A stretch of DNA of 64,000 bases, taken from NCBI RefSeq assembly GCF_900101915.1, contig NZ_FNAL01000009.1:52828-116827 (forward strand), read 5' to 3'. A program made the position numbers and the translations under genes. Positions 27,784 to 37,824 of this stretch are shown here, in pieces (the first letter of the stretch is position 1; every line of letters starts with the position of its first letter). The stretch is from Psychrobacter pacificensis (GTDB taxonomy: Bacteria; Pseudomonadota; Gammaproteobacteria; Pseudomonadales; Moraxellaceae). The notes below the pieces were generated by a model that searched no databases, had not been told where the DNA came from, and was given only the letters and a program-made list of their open reading frames with translations.

Positions 27784-28050
27784 CCCGCTGTGCTAAATCA
27801 TTTTTTACTCATATTCTTATCTACACGAACTGCTGATTTTAGCATTGCAACTAACTTATAAAGCCAGCAGTCAACATCTTCATTATATTTAGAATAACCT
27901 ACGCTTAACGCTCTTCCTTCTATCAAATACAGCTTTCGATACTCACAACTGGCTGATCGCGACAAACACTCTTACATTCCCACTCATCAAAGAGCGTACG
28001 ATATTTTATTCATTATTCTCGACTAATCATCTGGATAAGGCTCATCATTT

Positions 28051-29487
28051 ATGGCAAAAAATAAAAGCAGTTATGTCTGTCAGAATTGCGGCGCGCATTT
28101 TGGCAAATGGGCAGGGCAGTGTACAGATTGCGGCGAATGGAATAGCTTGGTAGAAGCGCCAAATGTCAGTATGCCGCATCACAATAAAAGTACCGCCAAG
28201 CCTAATGCCGGCCGATCCACTTCTCGTAGTACTGCTGCACCAGTTGGTAACTACTCTGGCACTCACAGCGCCGTTATGCCACTTAACGCAGTCAGTGTGA
28301 CGCTAGACACACGCTTGCCAACAGGCATTAGTGAGTTTGATCGTGTGCTGGGTGGCGGATTGGTAGCTGGTTCCGTCGTACTAATCGGTGGTGACCCGGG
28401 TATTGGTAAGTCAACCATATTGTTGCAGACAGCGACTAATATGGCACGTGCTGACTCTTTGGCAGGTAGCGCGCTTTATGTGACTGGCGAAGAGTCACTT
28501 GCACAAGTAGCTATGCGTGCCAAACGCTTAGATTTACCTGCTGATAGACTTCGCGTACTCGCAGAGACCAATGTGGAAACCATTTGTGCGGCCTTGACCC
28601 AAGAGCAGCCAGCCATTGCTATTATTGACTCTATCCAGACTATTTATACTGACGCCATCAATTCTGCACCAGGCGGCGTCAGTCAAATCAGAGAGTCTGC
28701 CGCGATCTTAACGCGCTATGCAAAGCAAACAGGTACAGCGCTATTTTTAGTGGGCCATGTGACGAAAGAAGGCACTTTAGCAGGCCCACGTGTACTTGAG
28801 CATATGGTCGATACGGTATTGTATTTTGAAGGTCAGTCTGACTCACGTTTTCGGATGATTCGTGCAGTCAAAAACCGTTTTGGTGCGGTTAATGAGCTGG
28901 GTATTTTTGGCATGACTGACATGGGGCTCAAAGAAGTTGCCAACCCATCAGCGATATTTTTGAGCCGTTATGATAAGCCCGTTGCTGGATCTGTTGTTAT
29001 GGTTAGCCGTGAAGGGACTAGGCCATTACTGGTTGAGGTGCAAGCGTTGGTGGATGACTCCCAAGGACAGCCTAGACGCATGGCGTTGGGTTTGGACTTC
29101 CAGCGTTTGTCCATGCTACTAGCAGTGATGCATCGTCACGGTGGCATTCATACCAGTGGACAAGACGTCTATGTCAACGTTGTTGGTGGCGTCAAAGTCA
29201 TAGAGACTGGATCTGATTTGGCAGTGTTGTTGGCATGTGCCTCAAGCATCAAAGAAAAGCCATTACCATCGTCATTAGCAGTGTTTGGTGAGGTCGGTTT
29301 ATCTGGTGAAATCCGTCCAGTACCCAACGGTCAGGAGCGTTTAAAAGAAGCGATGAAGCATGGGTTCAAACATGCGATTATTCCAAAGGCCAATGCACCT
29401 GCTAAAGATGCGCCTCAATTTAAAGGAATCAATGTGATTGCTGTTGAACGTCTTGACGATGCCATCGAAAGTGCGTTTGAGTTATAA
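28051..29487 (+). CDS. radA: DNA repair protein RadA
   Basis: Helicase-like RecA paralog that promotes branch migration. The zinc finger is C-x2-C-x10-C-x2-C at residues 9-26 (CQNCGAHF ... CTDCGEW). Walker A is GGDPGIGKSTILLQ near residue 111, followed by the RadA KNRFG motif (VKNRFGAVNELG) and a Lon-like C-terminal domain (QDVYVNVVGG, FGEVGLSGEIRPV). 478 residues; E. coli has 460, the difference being a Ser/Thr/Asn-rich linker at about 38-72. Single gene; its terminator is shared with the convergent rlpA-like gene. Confidence 0.96.
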   Translation: MAKNKSSYVCQNCGAHFGKWAGQCTDCGEWNSLVEAPNVSMPHHNKSTAKPNAGRSTSRSTAAPVGNYSGTHSAVMPLNAVSVTLDTRLPTGISEFDRVLGGGLVAGSVVLIGGDPGIGKSTILLQTATNMARADSLAGSALYVTGEESLAQVAMRAKRLDLPADRLRVLAETNVETICAALTQEQPAIAIIDSIQTIYTDAINSAPGGVSQIRESAAILTRYAKQTGTALFLVGHVTKEGTLAGPRVLEHMVDTVLYFEGQSDSRFRMIRAVKNRFGAVNELGIFGMTDMGLKEVANPSAIFLSRYDKPVAGSVVMVSREGTRPLLVEVQALVDDSQGQPRRMALGLDFQRLSMLLAVMHRHGGIHTSGQDVYVNVVGGVKVIETGSDLAVLLACASSIKEKPLPSSLAVFGEVGLSGEIRPVPNGQERLKEAMKHGFKHAIIPKANAPAKDAPQFKGINVIAVERLDDAIESAFEL

Positions 29488-29517
29488 CCAATCTTGAAAA
29501 GTATAAAAGATTTGATC

Positions 29518-29556
29518 AAAAAAGCCCCTAACTCATGATAAGTTAAGGGCTTTTTT
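29518..29556. terminator. Bidirectional terminator, radA / rlpA-like gene
   Basis: A long stem (aaaaaagcccctaact with one bulge) and A/T runs on both sides, lying 30 bases from radA and 21 from the opposing gene. Confidence 0.85.
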
Positions 29557-29576
29557 ATATGCTATAAGTTTTAAAA

Positions 29577-30191
29577 CTAAGGTCCTGAAACACGCTCAAT
29601 AGCGACATTACCGACACCTTTATTAGTGATACCTAGGCGCTTAGCTGCACCATACGATAAATCTAATACGCGGTTGCCATGGAATGGACCACGATCGTTC
29701 ACTTTTACTACAACGCTCTTGCCATTCGTCTTGTTGGTCACTTTGACATAGCAGTTGAGTGGTAGTGAGCGATGTGCTGCCGTCAAACCATTCATATCAA
29801 AAGTTTCACCACTAGCAGTTTTTCGGCCATGAAACTTACGACCATACCAAGAGGCAAGACCAGTTTGCTTAAATTTACTAACAGAATTAGAGGCTACTGC
29901 GGTTAGACGCTCTAACACATCTTCATCATTAGTGACTTGAGTGGTATCACTCGCTAATAGTGAACTACTAAGTGCTAATGAAGTAGGCTGACGTGCTGAT
30001 TTGACCAAACTTGATGCACCATCATGCTGACGGCTAAGCTCACCAAGTACACGATCGATATGGGAGGCGTTATCTTGTGAAATCATTGCAAGGGAGGTTT
30101 TTGCTTCTACAGCATTTACATTTGTAGCAACTGCAGAGCCAGCGAATAAAACTGCCGACATAGTAAGTAAACCAGATAAACGCTTATTCAT
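29577..30191 (-). CDS. RlpA-like double-psi beta-barrel protein
   Basis: A secreted protein of 204 residues with a signal peptide (cleavage near AVATNVNA, about 26) and a C-terminal double-psi beta-barrel at about 113-204: GLASWYGRKFHGRKTASGE, LTAAHRSLPLNCYVKVTN and VVKVNDRGPFHGNRVLDLSYGAAKRLG. These are RlpA blocks, including the His and Asp used by lytic RlpA proteins. RlpA acts on denuded glycan at the septum. There is no lipobox and no SPOR domain, so this is a soluble periplasmic short form rather than classical RlpA. Confidence 0.88.
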   Translation of the reverse strand: MNKRLSGLLTMSAVLFAGSAVATNVNAVEAKTSLAMISQDNASHIDRVLGELSRQHDGASSLVKSARQPTSLALSSSLLASDTTQVTNDEDVLERLTAVASNSVSKFKQTGLASWYGRKFHGRKTASGETFDMNGLTAAHRSLPLNCYVKVTNKTNGKSVVVKVNDRGPFHGNRVLDLSYGAAKRLGITNKGVGNVAIERVSGP

Positions 30192-31100
30192 AAATACCTC
30201 TATAACTTATACACCAAAACCTAACTCTAAATTTTTAGATTAAGTATGACAGCGTTAGACCAATCTAACAGTGAATCAAACTCTAGAATCTTTATATTAA
30301 TCTATTGTTTTGATAGCGATTAATATTTAGGGCGAGACTCTTATAGGTTTCAATATATGGTAATTTTTCATTTTATGATCATAAGTAGCGGTAGTAATGA
30401 CCGTAGTTACTTAGGACATGCTTAAATGATAGTCAGTGATATTCATTGAGTACTTATTTTTAACTTGGAGAGTAAGTACCAATGTCACTATATGTCGTAT
30501 CTATAAAACTTCCGATATACAAACTTTCTGATATTGCTAAAGTAATGAAGGGTTTAAAAGTTTTTGCGTGATGCTTTGTTATTAAACCGTTAATTAAGTA
30601 GTGTATTTGAAAGTCTGAAATCTACAAGATGCTAACTATACGACCAATCTACAACCAAAGTATAATTAAATGCAAATTTTGTTAGTGGCTATGTACGGGT
30701 TATGTATCAAAGTACAGTAAAACGAGGTTAACGCAATTTTTTGTAAAAAACAAGAAATAAAATATTTCAGCCCTGATTTACAATTCATTTTGGTTAAAAA
30801 AATCACTGTTAATGACAGTATGATACAAGTAATTAAATAACAATACTTTATGTCTCATGACAGCATTTTGATAGTCTGGTCATGACTGGGGGTTATGTAG
30901 TATCTATTAAAAGTAACAAAATATTAATAGTAGCAAAATCGCTGATACTTTGATTTAATCTAAACTTTGTTGTCATTAGTCATGCAAGAGTGCTTTATTT
31001 TATGCTCAGTGTTTTTGAGAGATATAAATGATGTGTGTTTGTCATATTTCAATGATAATTTACTGATGTTTTATATATAAGGTATTGTTTATCAGTGTTT
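30192..31100. other. 909-base gap without a supported gene
   Basis: AT-rich region between the rlpA-like gene and rodA, the longest gene-free stretch of the window. The only small frames are short (29 codons at 30482-30571 is the best). A hairpin with catgac / gtcatg is at 30856-30884. Nothing is recognised; a small RNA or a decayed gene cannot be excluded. Confidence 0.5.
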
Positions 31101-32249
31101 TTAACCAGATTTGTGAGTGTGAATCGACATCAATAAGCCAAAACCTGCCATCAAAGTCACGATAGCGGTACCACCATAGCTGATGAAAGGAAGGGGTACG
31201 CCAACAACAGGTAAAATACCGCCAACCATACCGACATTGACGAATATATAAACGAAGAAAGACATGGCAATAGCGCCCGCAAGCAGCCTGCTATAAATGT
31301 CAGGATGGGTGAAAGCGATATACAAGGCACGCGACAAAAGGCAAAAGTAAATAAACATCAGCAGCATGACACCTAGTAAACCAAATTCTTCAGAGAAAGC
31401 TGCAATAATAAAGTCAGTATGACCTTCTGGTAAAAAATGCAGATGCGACTGTGTGCCTTCTAAATACCCTTTGCCAGTGAGACCACCTGACCCAATGGCT
31501 GTCTTTGACTGAATAATATTCCATCCAGCACCTTGTACATCGGCTTCAGGATTGAGTAAGGTTAGGACGCGCGTACGCTGATAATCATGCAACAAAAAGT
31601 TCCAAGCAAATGCAATAAAAGGTATCGCTAAAACCACAGCAGCAGAAATCAGACGCCAAGATAGGCCCGCCAAGAACAGCACAAAAATGCCACTAGCAGC
31701 GACTAAAAGCGAAGTGCCAAGATCAGGCTCTTTTGCAATCAGCAATACAGGAACGATAATCAATGCCAGAGTGATGGCAATACTGGACGGTGATGGCGGA
31801 AGATCACGCTTGGACAAAAACCAAGCACACATCATCGGCATACCAAGCTTCATAAACTCAGACGGCTGCACACTACCAAACCCAGGTAAGTTGATCCAGC
31901 GCTGAGCACCCATACGCACTTCACCAATGATATCAACCAATACCAATAATATAAGACCTAATACATAAAACACAGGCGTAAAGGTACGGTAAAGGCTTGG
32001 CGGTATTTGTGCCATCGCAAACATTACGGTGAATGCCACACCGTAACTTACCATCTGACGTATGACCATGCCGATGTCTTGACTGGCAGCACTATATAAA
32101 ATCGTCAGGCCAATGCAGCAAACCGTTAACAAAAGCAAGGTCAACCACGGATCGATGTGAATACGTTGCCAGATCGTCGGTGCATGACCTTGGCCTAAGT
32201 GATGGCTCTGACGTGAAAAACGGTATTGCGGGTTAGAAGACATAGGCAA
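31101..32249 (-). CDS. rodA: Rod-shape SEDS glycosyltransferase RodA
   Basis: Polytopic peptidoglycan polymerase of the elongasome, working with PBP2. About ten membrane segments are visible. SEDS motifs: QPSEFMKLGMPM, AKEPDLGTS, the GWNIIQSKTAIGSGGLTGKGYLEGTQSHLHFLPE loop, DFIIAAFSEEFG and the C-terminal PVVGVPLPFISYGGTA. 382 residues with a His/Arg-rich cytoplasmic start. mrdA is not adjacent and the RlpA-like gene lies downstream on the same strand, 0.9 kb away. Confidence 0.95.
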   Translation of the reverse strand: MPMSSNPQYRFSRQSHHLGQGHAPTIWQRIHIDPWLTLLLLTVCCIGLTILYSAASQDIGMVIRQMVSYGVAFTVMFAMAQIPPSLYRTFTPVFYVLGLILLVLVDIIGEVRMGAQRWINLPGFGSVQPSEFMKLGMPMMCAWFLSKRDLPPSPSSIAITLALIIVPVLLIAKEPDLGTSLLVAASGIFVLFLAGLSWRLISAAVVLAIPFIAFAWNFLLHDYQRTRVLTLLNPEADVQGAGWNIIQSKTAIGSGGLTGKGYLEGTQSHLHFLPEGHTDFIIAAFSEEFGLLGVMLLMFIYFCLLSRALYIAFTHPDIYSRLLAGAIAMSFFVYIFVNVGMVGGILPVVGVPLPFISYGGTAIVTLMAGFGLLMSIHTHKSG

Positions 32250-32525
32250 AGTTTGGCTAGCAGTTGGAGTAAAAGGGAGAGGTTCTCTAAGCTGTCTTAT
32301 ATAAAATATGTGATGAGTATTTGACGGTCTCTATTCTAATAGAAGCTCACGGACAAAAAAACAAGCAGATACTTAACATCTAGGCAATAAAGTCACGTAA
32401 TTATAAAAGTGATAAGGATAAGTGTTAATTACGAATATCCTGCCTCAGATTAGAGGCGATAGTTTAGCCTGCTTGCTGAAAATTTGATAGTATCGATAAA
32501 ACGTTTTTAGCGGTAGATTCCTGCA

Positions 32526-33494
32526 ATGATAAAATCAAAAAACCATAACTATGGACAAATCCAGAAGCCTATTCTTGCACTGGTTGTTTGTATGAGTAGC
32601 ATCAATGTTCATGCCGCTATTATAACTGATAGTAGTGAACGCCGTATCGAAGTGCGTCAAGGCAGTGGCGACACTAGCAATGCTTATATATCGCCTTCTA
32701 ACAATGTCTCTAGTCAGCGCCCTGGTGTCACTATGTTAAGTGGCGCAAATGCATCAAATGGCGATAGTATGCAAAGCTTGATTGCACAAAAGCAGCGTGA
32801 TTTTGAAATTGATGCCAGTCTGTCTATCGAGGAAAACAAACGCGTCAATGTGAATCAACGAAGACCGACTTATAATACAACTTACCGTAATAACAGCTAC
32901 AGCACAACGAATAACACCTATAATAGTGCTAATAACGATCTTACGAGCATGGACTTTAATGCATGGCTCAACAGTAACAGTTACCGTGCTAGGCAAGTAG
33001 CCGAATATCAGCGCTATTTGAGCGCACGTGTGGGTGCACAAAATGTACCACCACTGTCTCAGCTACTTACCACCGCGCGCAGCTGGGACAAATGCGGTTA
33101 TGAGCCTTATCAGCTGCCACCGCGAGAGTTGTGGGCCAATATCGTGCCAACACTACACCTCTATAGTGAGCTAAAAAATCAAGGCATTTTGCCTTTAAGT
33201 ACTGAGATACGCTCGGTGTATCGTAGCCCTGGGCTGAACGACTGTGCTGGCGGTGCTGGCAGTAGCAAGCATATGAATGCAAGTGCCATGGATATTTGGG
33301 TGCCAGAGTACGAAGACAACCTATGGCGCCTCAGTACGATGCAGGATGGCTTGTGCCAGTTTTGGCAGTATCAAGGACAGTCTTACAACTTTGGCTTGGG
33401 TTTATATGCCACAGGTGCGATTCATCTCGATACCGATGGTTATCGTAAATGGGGTTTTAACCATACCAGTAGTAGCTCTTCTTGTCGCTATTAG
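32526..33494 (+). CDS. M15-family peptidase, probable D-Ala-D-Ala carboxypeptidase type
   Basis: An exported protein of 322 residues: signal peptide ending about residue 30 (INVHA), an Asn/Ser/Thr/Tyr-rich linker at about 50-140, and a peptidase domain at about 170-320. Zinc ligands fit the M15 pattern: SKHMNASAMDIW gives H249 and D256, and GAIHLDTDGYRKWG gives H300, with SVYRSPGLN upstream. Such enzymes cut D-Ala-D-Ala or similar cell-wall peptides; the exact substrate is unknown. It diverges from rodA. A copy of the palindromic element begins four bases after the stop codon. Confidence 0.82.
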   Translation: MIKSKNHNYGQIQKPILALVVCMSSINVHAAIITDSSERRIEVRQGSGDTSNAYISPSNNVSSQRPGVTMLSGANASNGDSMQSLIAQKQRDFEIDASLSIEENKRVNVNQRRPTYNTTYRNNSYSTTNNTYNSANNDLTSMDFNAWLNSNSYRARQVAEYQRYLSARVGAQNVPPLSQLLTTARSWDKCGYEPYQLPPRELWANIVPTLHLYSELKNQGILPLSTEIRSVYRSPGLNDCAGGAGSSKHMNASAMDIWVPEYEDNLWRLSTMQDGLCQFWQYQGQSYNFGLGLYATGAIHLDTDGYRKWGFNHTSSSSSCRY

Positions 33495-33497
33495 ATA

Positions 33498-33639
33498 TAG
33501 TCAATCCTAAATAAAACAGATACATTATATATCAAGGTGGAACTGGTCTAAATTTTCCTTGCGTGCTGTGCCTACGCTGCTCGATGCTGCGAAAAATTTA
33601 TCCCAGTCCCACTGTATCGTTTTTATACCGAATTCACTA
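33498..33639. mobile_element. 142-bp near-palindromic MITE-like element, copy 2
   Basis: Same length as the copy at 2121-2262 and nearly identical outside a central 8-base segment (tgctcgat here, agacagag there). Flanked by TA at 33496-33497 and 33640-33641. It begins four bases after the M15 peptidase stop codon, so that mRNA would carry the hairpin. Confidence 0.85.
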
Positions 33640-33892
33640 TAGCTAAGGGTTAACGCGTCATAAGCAAGCGCACACTCAAATTAGTGACAATAAAAAAACG
33701 AGAAACAGTATAATATCGCTTATAAATTTTACAGGTAAATGATTAATAGGATGAGCTGGCTAGACGCGCAAGTTCACTAAAAAATTGTTTGGAATTTAAT
33801 ATTTATGTTCTAATATGAATATTTCCATTTACTATCTTTATATCCTTATCACTCTTCAAGGAAGAAGATTATGGTTATTATAAGCGGGATTT

Positions 33893-34486
33893 ATGACAAA
33901 GCAGCATTCAGCAGTTGCAAGATGCAGTAAATCGAATGAAAGGAAACAACGTTTTTTTCGCTCAAAATATATTTACACCACGTTAATAGGAATGGCATCA
34001 TTTTCCATATTATTGGTGAGTGCCTGCAGTCCAGAACCCTATCCTGAAAACAGCTCGCTGGTGACAGATAAAGCTGCGCTAACACGTGATAGCATCGCAC
34101 AAAATTCTGAAAACATTGAAGACAGTATTAGAAACTCTTATGCTCGTTTGGCCTCAGAGCGCGCTGATGTATGCCCAAAGTTGATAGAAGAACAGGGTAG
34201 TCAGGTTATTGAGCGTGTTGCAGAAGTAATGGTAAACGATTATTGTGACTATTTCCTATATCCTCGAGAAGGTCAGCATATTTCAGTCGCCACAAATAAT
34301 CGCCAAATCGAAGCCTTACTTATAGTCCCCGCGCTACATAACTTTGCTAATGGTGGTTATAAGGTCATGTCTTACGACAAGCATATCATTCGACTGAGCT
34401 ATAATGGTGCCACCTATAAGCCTCAAAACCTCAATTACGACATCGTAATGACCATTTCTGATAACTCTGATAAAGAGTATTCGTAG
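33893..34486 (+). CDS. Hypothetical lipoprotein, 197 residues
   Basis: Not recognised. A long basic N-terminus (about 28 residues) leads into a hydrophobic stretch and the lipobox LLVSAC (Cys 45), so a lipid-anchored envelope protein is likely. The mature part is acidic and has three cysteines (VCPKL, DYCDYF) and an Ile/Tyr-rich C-terminal beta-type region. The start is uncertain: ATG 33893 has GGGA 5 bases upstream, and a shorter start at 33992 lacks spacing for a ribosome site. A hairpin follows 43 bases after the stop. Confidence 0.6.
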   Translation: MTKQHSAVARCSKSNERKQRFFRSKYIYTTLIGMASFSILLVSACSPEPYPENSSLVTDKAALTRDSIAQNSENIEDSIRNSYARLASERADVCPKLIEEQGSQVIERVAEVMVNDYCDYFLYPREGQHISVATNNRQIEALLIVPALHNFANGGYKVMSYDKHIIRLSYNGATYKPQNLNYDIVMTISDNSDKEYS

Positions 34487-34529
34487 TCTTTTTTGATAGC
34501 ACAAGTCAGTCACAAGATAATAAGCACAT

Positions 34530-34566
34530 GAGTGATGAGTCGGGCATACTGAATCGCTCATCACTC
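34530..34566 (+). terminator. Hairpin between convergent genes
   Basis: A perfect 10-bp repeat (gagtgatgag / ctcatcactc) with a 17-base loop but no T run. Possibly an mRNA 3' end stabiliser or weak terminator for the lipoprotein gene. Confidence 0.4.
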
Positions 34567-34618
34567 ACGCTATTTGTTATCTAACTGAGTGAATTTAACC
34601 TAGCTTATTTCCCTCTTG

Positions 34619-36193
34619 TTATTTGGTCGTTTTTGTCGTAGCTTCTATCCCCTTCCAAGGATCGTCTTGCCCAACTGTCACGATTAAAAAGTTATCCGGA
34701 TTTAAGGTATCGCGCAGCGTTTTGTTGACCCCTGACAGCGTGACTTGATCAATACGGTTGACATAATCGGCCAAGTAAGTGTTTGGCAATTGATAGAAAT
34801 TCATCATTCCTAACAACCCATTGATCCCTGCGTTACTTGCAAAACCCATCGGGAAGCTATTTTTGAGATTGTCTTTGGTCAGGCGTATCTCGTCCTGAGT
34901 GACTCCTTTTTCTAACGTGTCATCGATAACCGCTAAGCTTGCATCGATTGCCGCACGTGCTTTGTCATTGCGTGTTGAAAAACCAATCTGATAAGGCCCG
35001 CGTGCTAGCATCGGATTCATTGATCCTGAAATACCGTAGGTGTAGCCGAGGTTTTGTCTAATCTCAGTCATCAAACGGGCATTGAAGTCACCACCTGCCA
35101 TTATCTCGTTACCAACCGCAAAATTGGTTTGCTGCTGCTGGGCTGTTGGATTGGTTGCACGTTTACTGCCTAATTGTCCCATCAATACGGTAGTTTGGGT
35201 ACTTGGGAAGGGAATATGAATGTGCTGTGATTTAGTGAGAGGTTTAGGCTCAGGTAAATCAGCGGCAGCTTGACCAGCAGATAGTTTAGTCGTGATATCT
35301 TCAGCCAGTTTTTTCGCCTGTACCAAGGTCAGATTGCCTGTCATAGCGATAGAGGCATTTGCCGCCACTAAATACCGATTTTTAAAGTCTATCAGCTGTT
35401 GCTTCTGGATAGTTGGCACGCTCTCTAGCGTACCGACTGAGGGATGAGCGTAAGGATGACTGCCGTATAAAGCCTTATCAAAGGCAATACTGGCAAGACT
35501 GCCAGGGTCTTGTTTTTGCTGCTGTAAGCCAACGAGTAATCGTGACTTGTTACGTGCTAATACCTCGTCATTAAACGTAGGCTCACTCACCATTTGCGTC
35601 ATCAAATCAACAGCTGGTAACAGGTGTTTATCGTCTGATAAGCTGCGTAGCGAAACAATGAACATATCCTTATAGGCACTACTGCCCAGATTGATGCCTA
35701 GTGTTTCAACAGCACGCGTGAACGCATCTTCATCTAAGCTTTTGGAGCCCTGCTCAAGCATCGTTGCGGTCATGTTGGCGATGCCAAAACCGTCTTTACT
35801 GATGCTGCCATCACGGGCACTACCAGCATTGAAACGTAAGTCCACATCGACGATCGGTAAGGCTGTGGTCTGAACGAACATGACAGGAACGCCAGCTTTG
35901 GTCTTAAACTCTTGAATCGTTGGCACTGTGACTTTTAAAGATTTGGCATCATCGATACTGGTAAGTTTAGATAAGGCTGCAATCGGCGCACTTGCATCAA
36001 CAGCAGTAGGGGCTCGGTAATCTTCAGCGCCTGTAGTGTCGGCTTGGGCAGTATTAGCCAATATACTCAACGCAAAAACTATGCTGGTACTAAGGTATGA
36101 TAGCTTTTTTAATGGGAGATTAGATGATGTAGAGGGCAAAGCATTACTCAAAGATTTGTGTGTTGCTTGAGAGTTATATTTATTCTGAAACAT
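34619..36193 (-). CDS. M16-family peptidase, non-catalytic partner
   Basis: Exported M16 homologue (524 residues, signal peptide ending near TAQA). The position of the zinc motif HxxEH reads GIANMTATML, so zinc ligands are lost. The C-terminal half keeps the R-Y pair (TEIRQNLGYTYGIS) that binds substrate in M16 enzymes. This is the usual layout of a two-gene M16 pair: an active subunit followed by an inactive one, here the gene at 36262-37761. Sixty-eight bases separate them, so co-transcription is likely. Substrate unknown. Confidence 0.88.
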   Translation of the reverse strand: MFQNKYNSQATHKSLSNALPSTSSNLPLKKLSYLSTSIVFALSILANTAQADTTGAEDYRAPTAVDASAPIAALSKLTSIDDAKSLKVTVPTIQEFKTKAGVPVMFVQTTALPIVDVDLRFNAGSARDGSISKDGFGIANMTATMLEQGSKSLDEDAFTRAVETLGINLGSSAYKDMFIVSLRSLSDDKHLLPAVDLMTQMVSEPTFNDEVLARNKSRLLVGLQQQKQDPGSLASIAFDKALYGSHPYAHPSVGTLESVPTIQKQQLIDFKNRYLVAANASIAMTGNLTLVQAKKLAEDITTKLSAGQAAADLPEPKPLTKSQHIHIPFPSTQTTVLMGQLGSKRATNPTAQQQQTNFAVGNEIMAGGDFNARLMTEIRQNLGYTYGISGSMNPMLARGPYQIGFSTRNDKARAAIDASLAVIDDTLEKGVTQDEIRLTKDNLKNSFPMGFASNAGINGLLGMMNFYQLPNTYLADYVNRIDQVTLSGVNKTLRDTLNPDNFLIVTVGQDDPWKGIEATTKTTK

Positions 36194-36261
36194 GATGTTC
36201 TTCTTATTAAGAATACGGTTATATCGTCGCTTTTATGAGACGTTCTGATAACAGGCAGTAT

Positions 36262-37761
36262 TTATTGTGCTTTGGTAGTGTTCTCTTTTGGGGGCACAAT
36301 ATGCATCACCGTTAAGTTGTCCTTAACCAAATACTTCTTACTGGCAGCCTGAATGTCAGCGACACTGATATCATCTAGTTTGGTTGGTAACTTAGCAAGT
36401 AATCTGTCATCCAGCCCGATAGACTGTAATGAGCCGATCATACGTGCTTGTCCTTCCATGCTATCTTGTGCATATACTAGGCCAGTGACGGCATTGGTCT
36501 TGGCGCGACTGATTTCATCGGCAGCAATGGGATCGGTTTTGAGTTTTTCTATCTCTGATATTATGGCTTGTTGCGCTTGTTCTAAACTGACACCTTCGCG
36601 CGCTGTCGCTTGAATCATAAATAGCCCATCGCCGCGATCTAACAAATCGTAAGAAGTACCAACCGTGGTCAGTAGACCTTGCTCACGTATCAATCGACTC
36701 TCCAAGCGTGCAGATAGACCGCCATCGAGTACATCTTGAGCAAGCGAGAGGGCGTAAGCCTGTTTTTCATTGTTTGCGCCTGCTGTCACTAGGCTAGGTA
36801 CGTTGTAACCCAGTAGCAAAACGGGCACTTGCACCGCTTGCTCAGAGTCTACTTTTTGATAACCACGAAAGCCTTTTTGAGTGACAGCGTTACGCTTAGG
36901 TACGTTGCTTGGCGCCAGCTCACCAAAATAGCGTTTGACTTGAGTGAGTACTTCTTGTGGTTGCACATCGCCGACGATGACTAAAGTAGCATTATTGGGC
37001 GCATACCATGTCTTGTACCAGTCTTTTAGATCCGAGAGTTTGATAGATTCAAGCTCACTCATAGGTCCGATGACAGACTCGCCTTTTGGACTGTTAGGCA
37101 ATGCTAGCAGGCGAAAGGATTCGTAAGCTTTGGCAAGGGGATTGTCATCAGTACGCTGACGTCGCTCTTCCATGACAACTTGGTGCTCTTTGGCAAACTC
37201 TTTGTCATTGAAGGTGAGGTTTTTCATTCGATCTGCTTCAAGCTCTAACGCCAACGGCATACGATTGGCAGGAAATAGCTCGTAGTAGCCCGTATAATCA
37301 TAGCTGGTAAAAGCATTGTTAACCCCGCCAAACTTGGCAATCAACCGCTCATAATCATCACTTGATACATTGTTGGTGCCTTTAAACATCATATGCTCAA
37401 GTAAGTGAGAGATGCCGCCTTTATCCAGCGGCTCATCTGCCGAGCCCACCCGATACCAAATCTGGGTCATGGCGACGGGTGCACGGTGGTCTTCTTTTAT
37501 GACCACTTTTAGGCCATTTTCTAACTGGTACTCATGTCGACCTGACATATCCATTGTCAACGCAGAGGGCTTTGCCTCATCAGTTGTTTTATTTTTACTA
37601 AATGCGCTTTGAGATGACCCATCTGTCGTGACCGTATTTTTTGTGGTGGTAGTCGTGCTAGAAGGTAGTGCGGTGGTTTGACAGGCAGAAAATAATGTTG
37701 CCACCGTTAGAGCACAGGCGATACGTAACGGCGTAGTAGGTAGTGGTAAAGACAATGGCAT
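36262..37761 (-). CDS. M16-family zinc peptidase, catalytic partner, lipoprotein
   Basis: Processing-peptidase-like metalloprotease of 499 residues. The inverted zinc motif HLLEH is at 119-123 with the distal Glu in LELEADRMK. The N-terminus is a signal peptide with lipobox LFSAC (Cys 27), then a Thr/Ser-rich linker to about 70, so the enzyme sits on a membrane facing the periplasm. The C-terminal half has the M16_C domain. The next gene downstream is its zinc-less partner. A small lipoprotein gene lies 63 bases upstream in the same direction. Confidence 0.9.
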   Translation of the reverse strand: MPLSLPLPTTPLRIACALTVATLFSACQTTALPSSTTTTTKNTVTTDGSSQSAFSKNKTTDEAKPSALTMDMSGRHEYQLENGLKVVIKEDHRAPVAMTQIWYRVGSADEPLDKGGISHLLEHMMFKGTNNVSSDDYERLIAKFGGVNNAFTSYDYTGYYELFPANRMPLALELEADRMKNLTFNDKEFAKEHQVVMEERRQRTDDNPLAKAYESFRLLALPNSPKGESVIGPMSELESIKLSDLKDWYKTWYAPNNATLVIVGDVQPQEVLTQVKRYFGELAPSNVPKRNAVTQKGFRGYQKVDSEQAVQVPVLLLGYNVPSLVTAGANNEKQAYALSLAQDVLDGGLSARLESRLIREQGLLTTVGTSYDLLDRGDGLFMIQATAREGVSLEQAQQAIISEIEKLKTDPIAADEISRAKTNAVTGLVYAQDSMEGQARMIGSLQSIGLDDRLLAKLPTKLDDISVADIQAASKKYLVKDNLTVMHIVPPKENTTKAQ

Positions 37762-37824
37762 GGTATGGTCTACTTATATAAAATAATGACTGAAGTGATG
37801 GACGTAATCATAGCAATACAATGC

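Noticed and set aside
30482..30571. 29-codon frame with GGAG upstream
   Set aside because: The spacing of the ribosome site is 11 bases and the composition gives no sign of a real protein; kept as unsupported.
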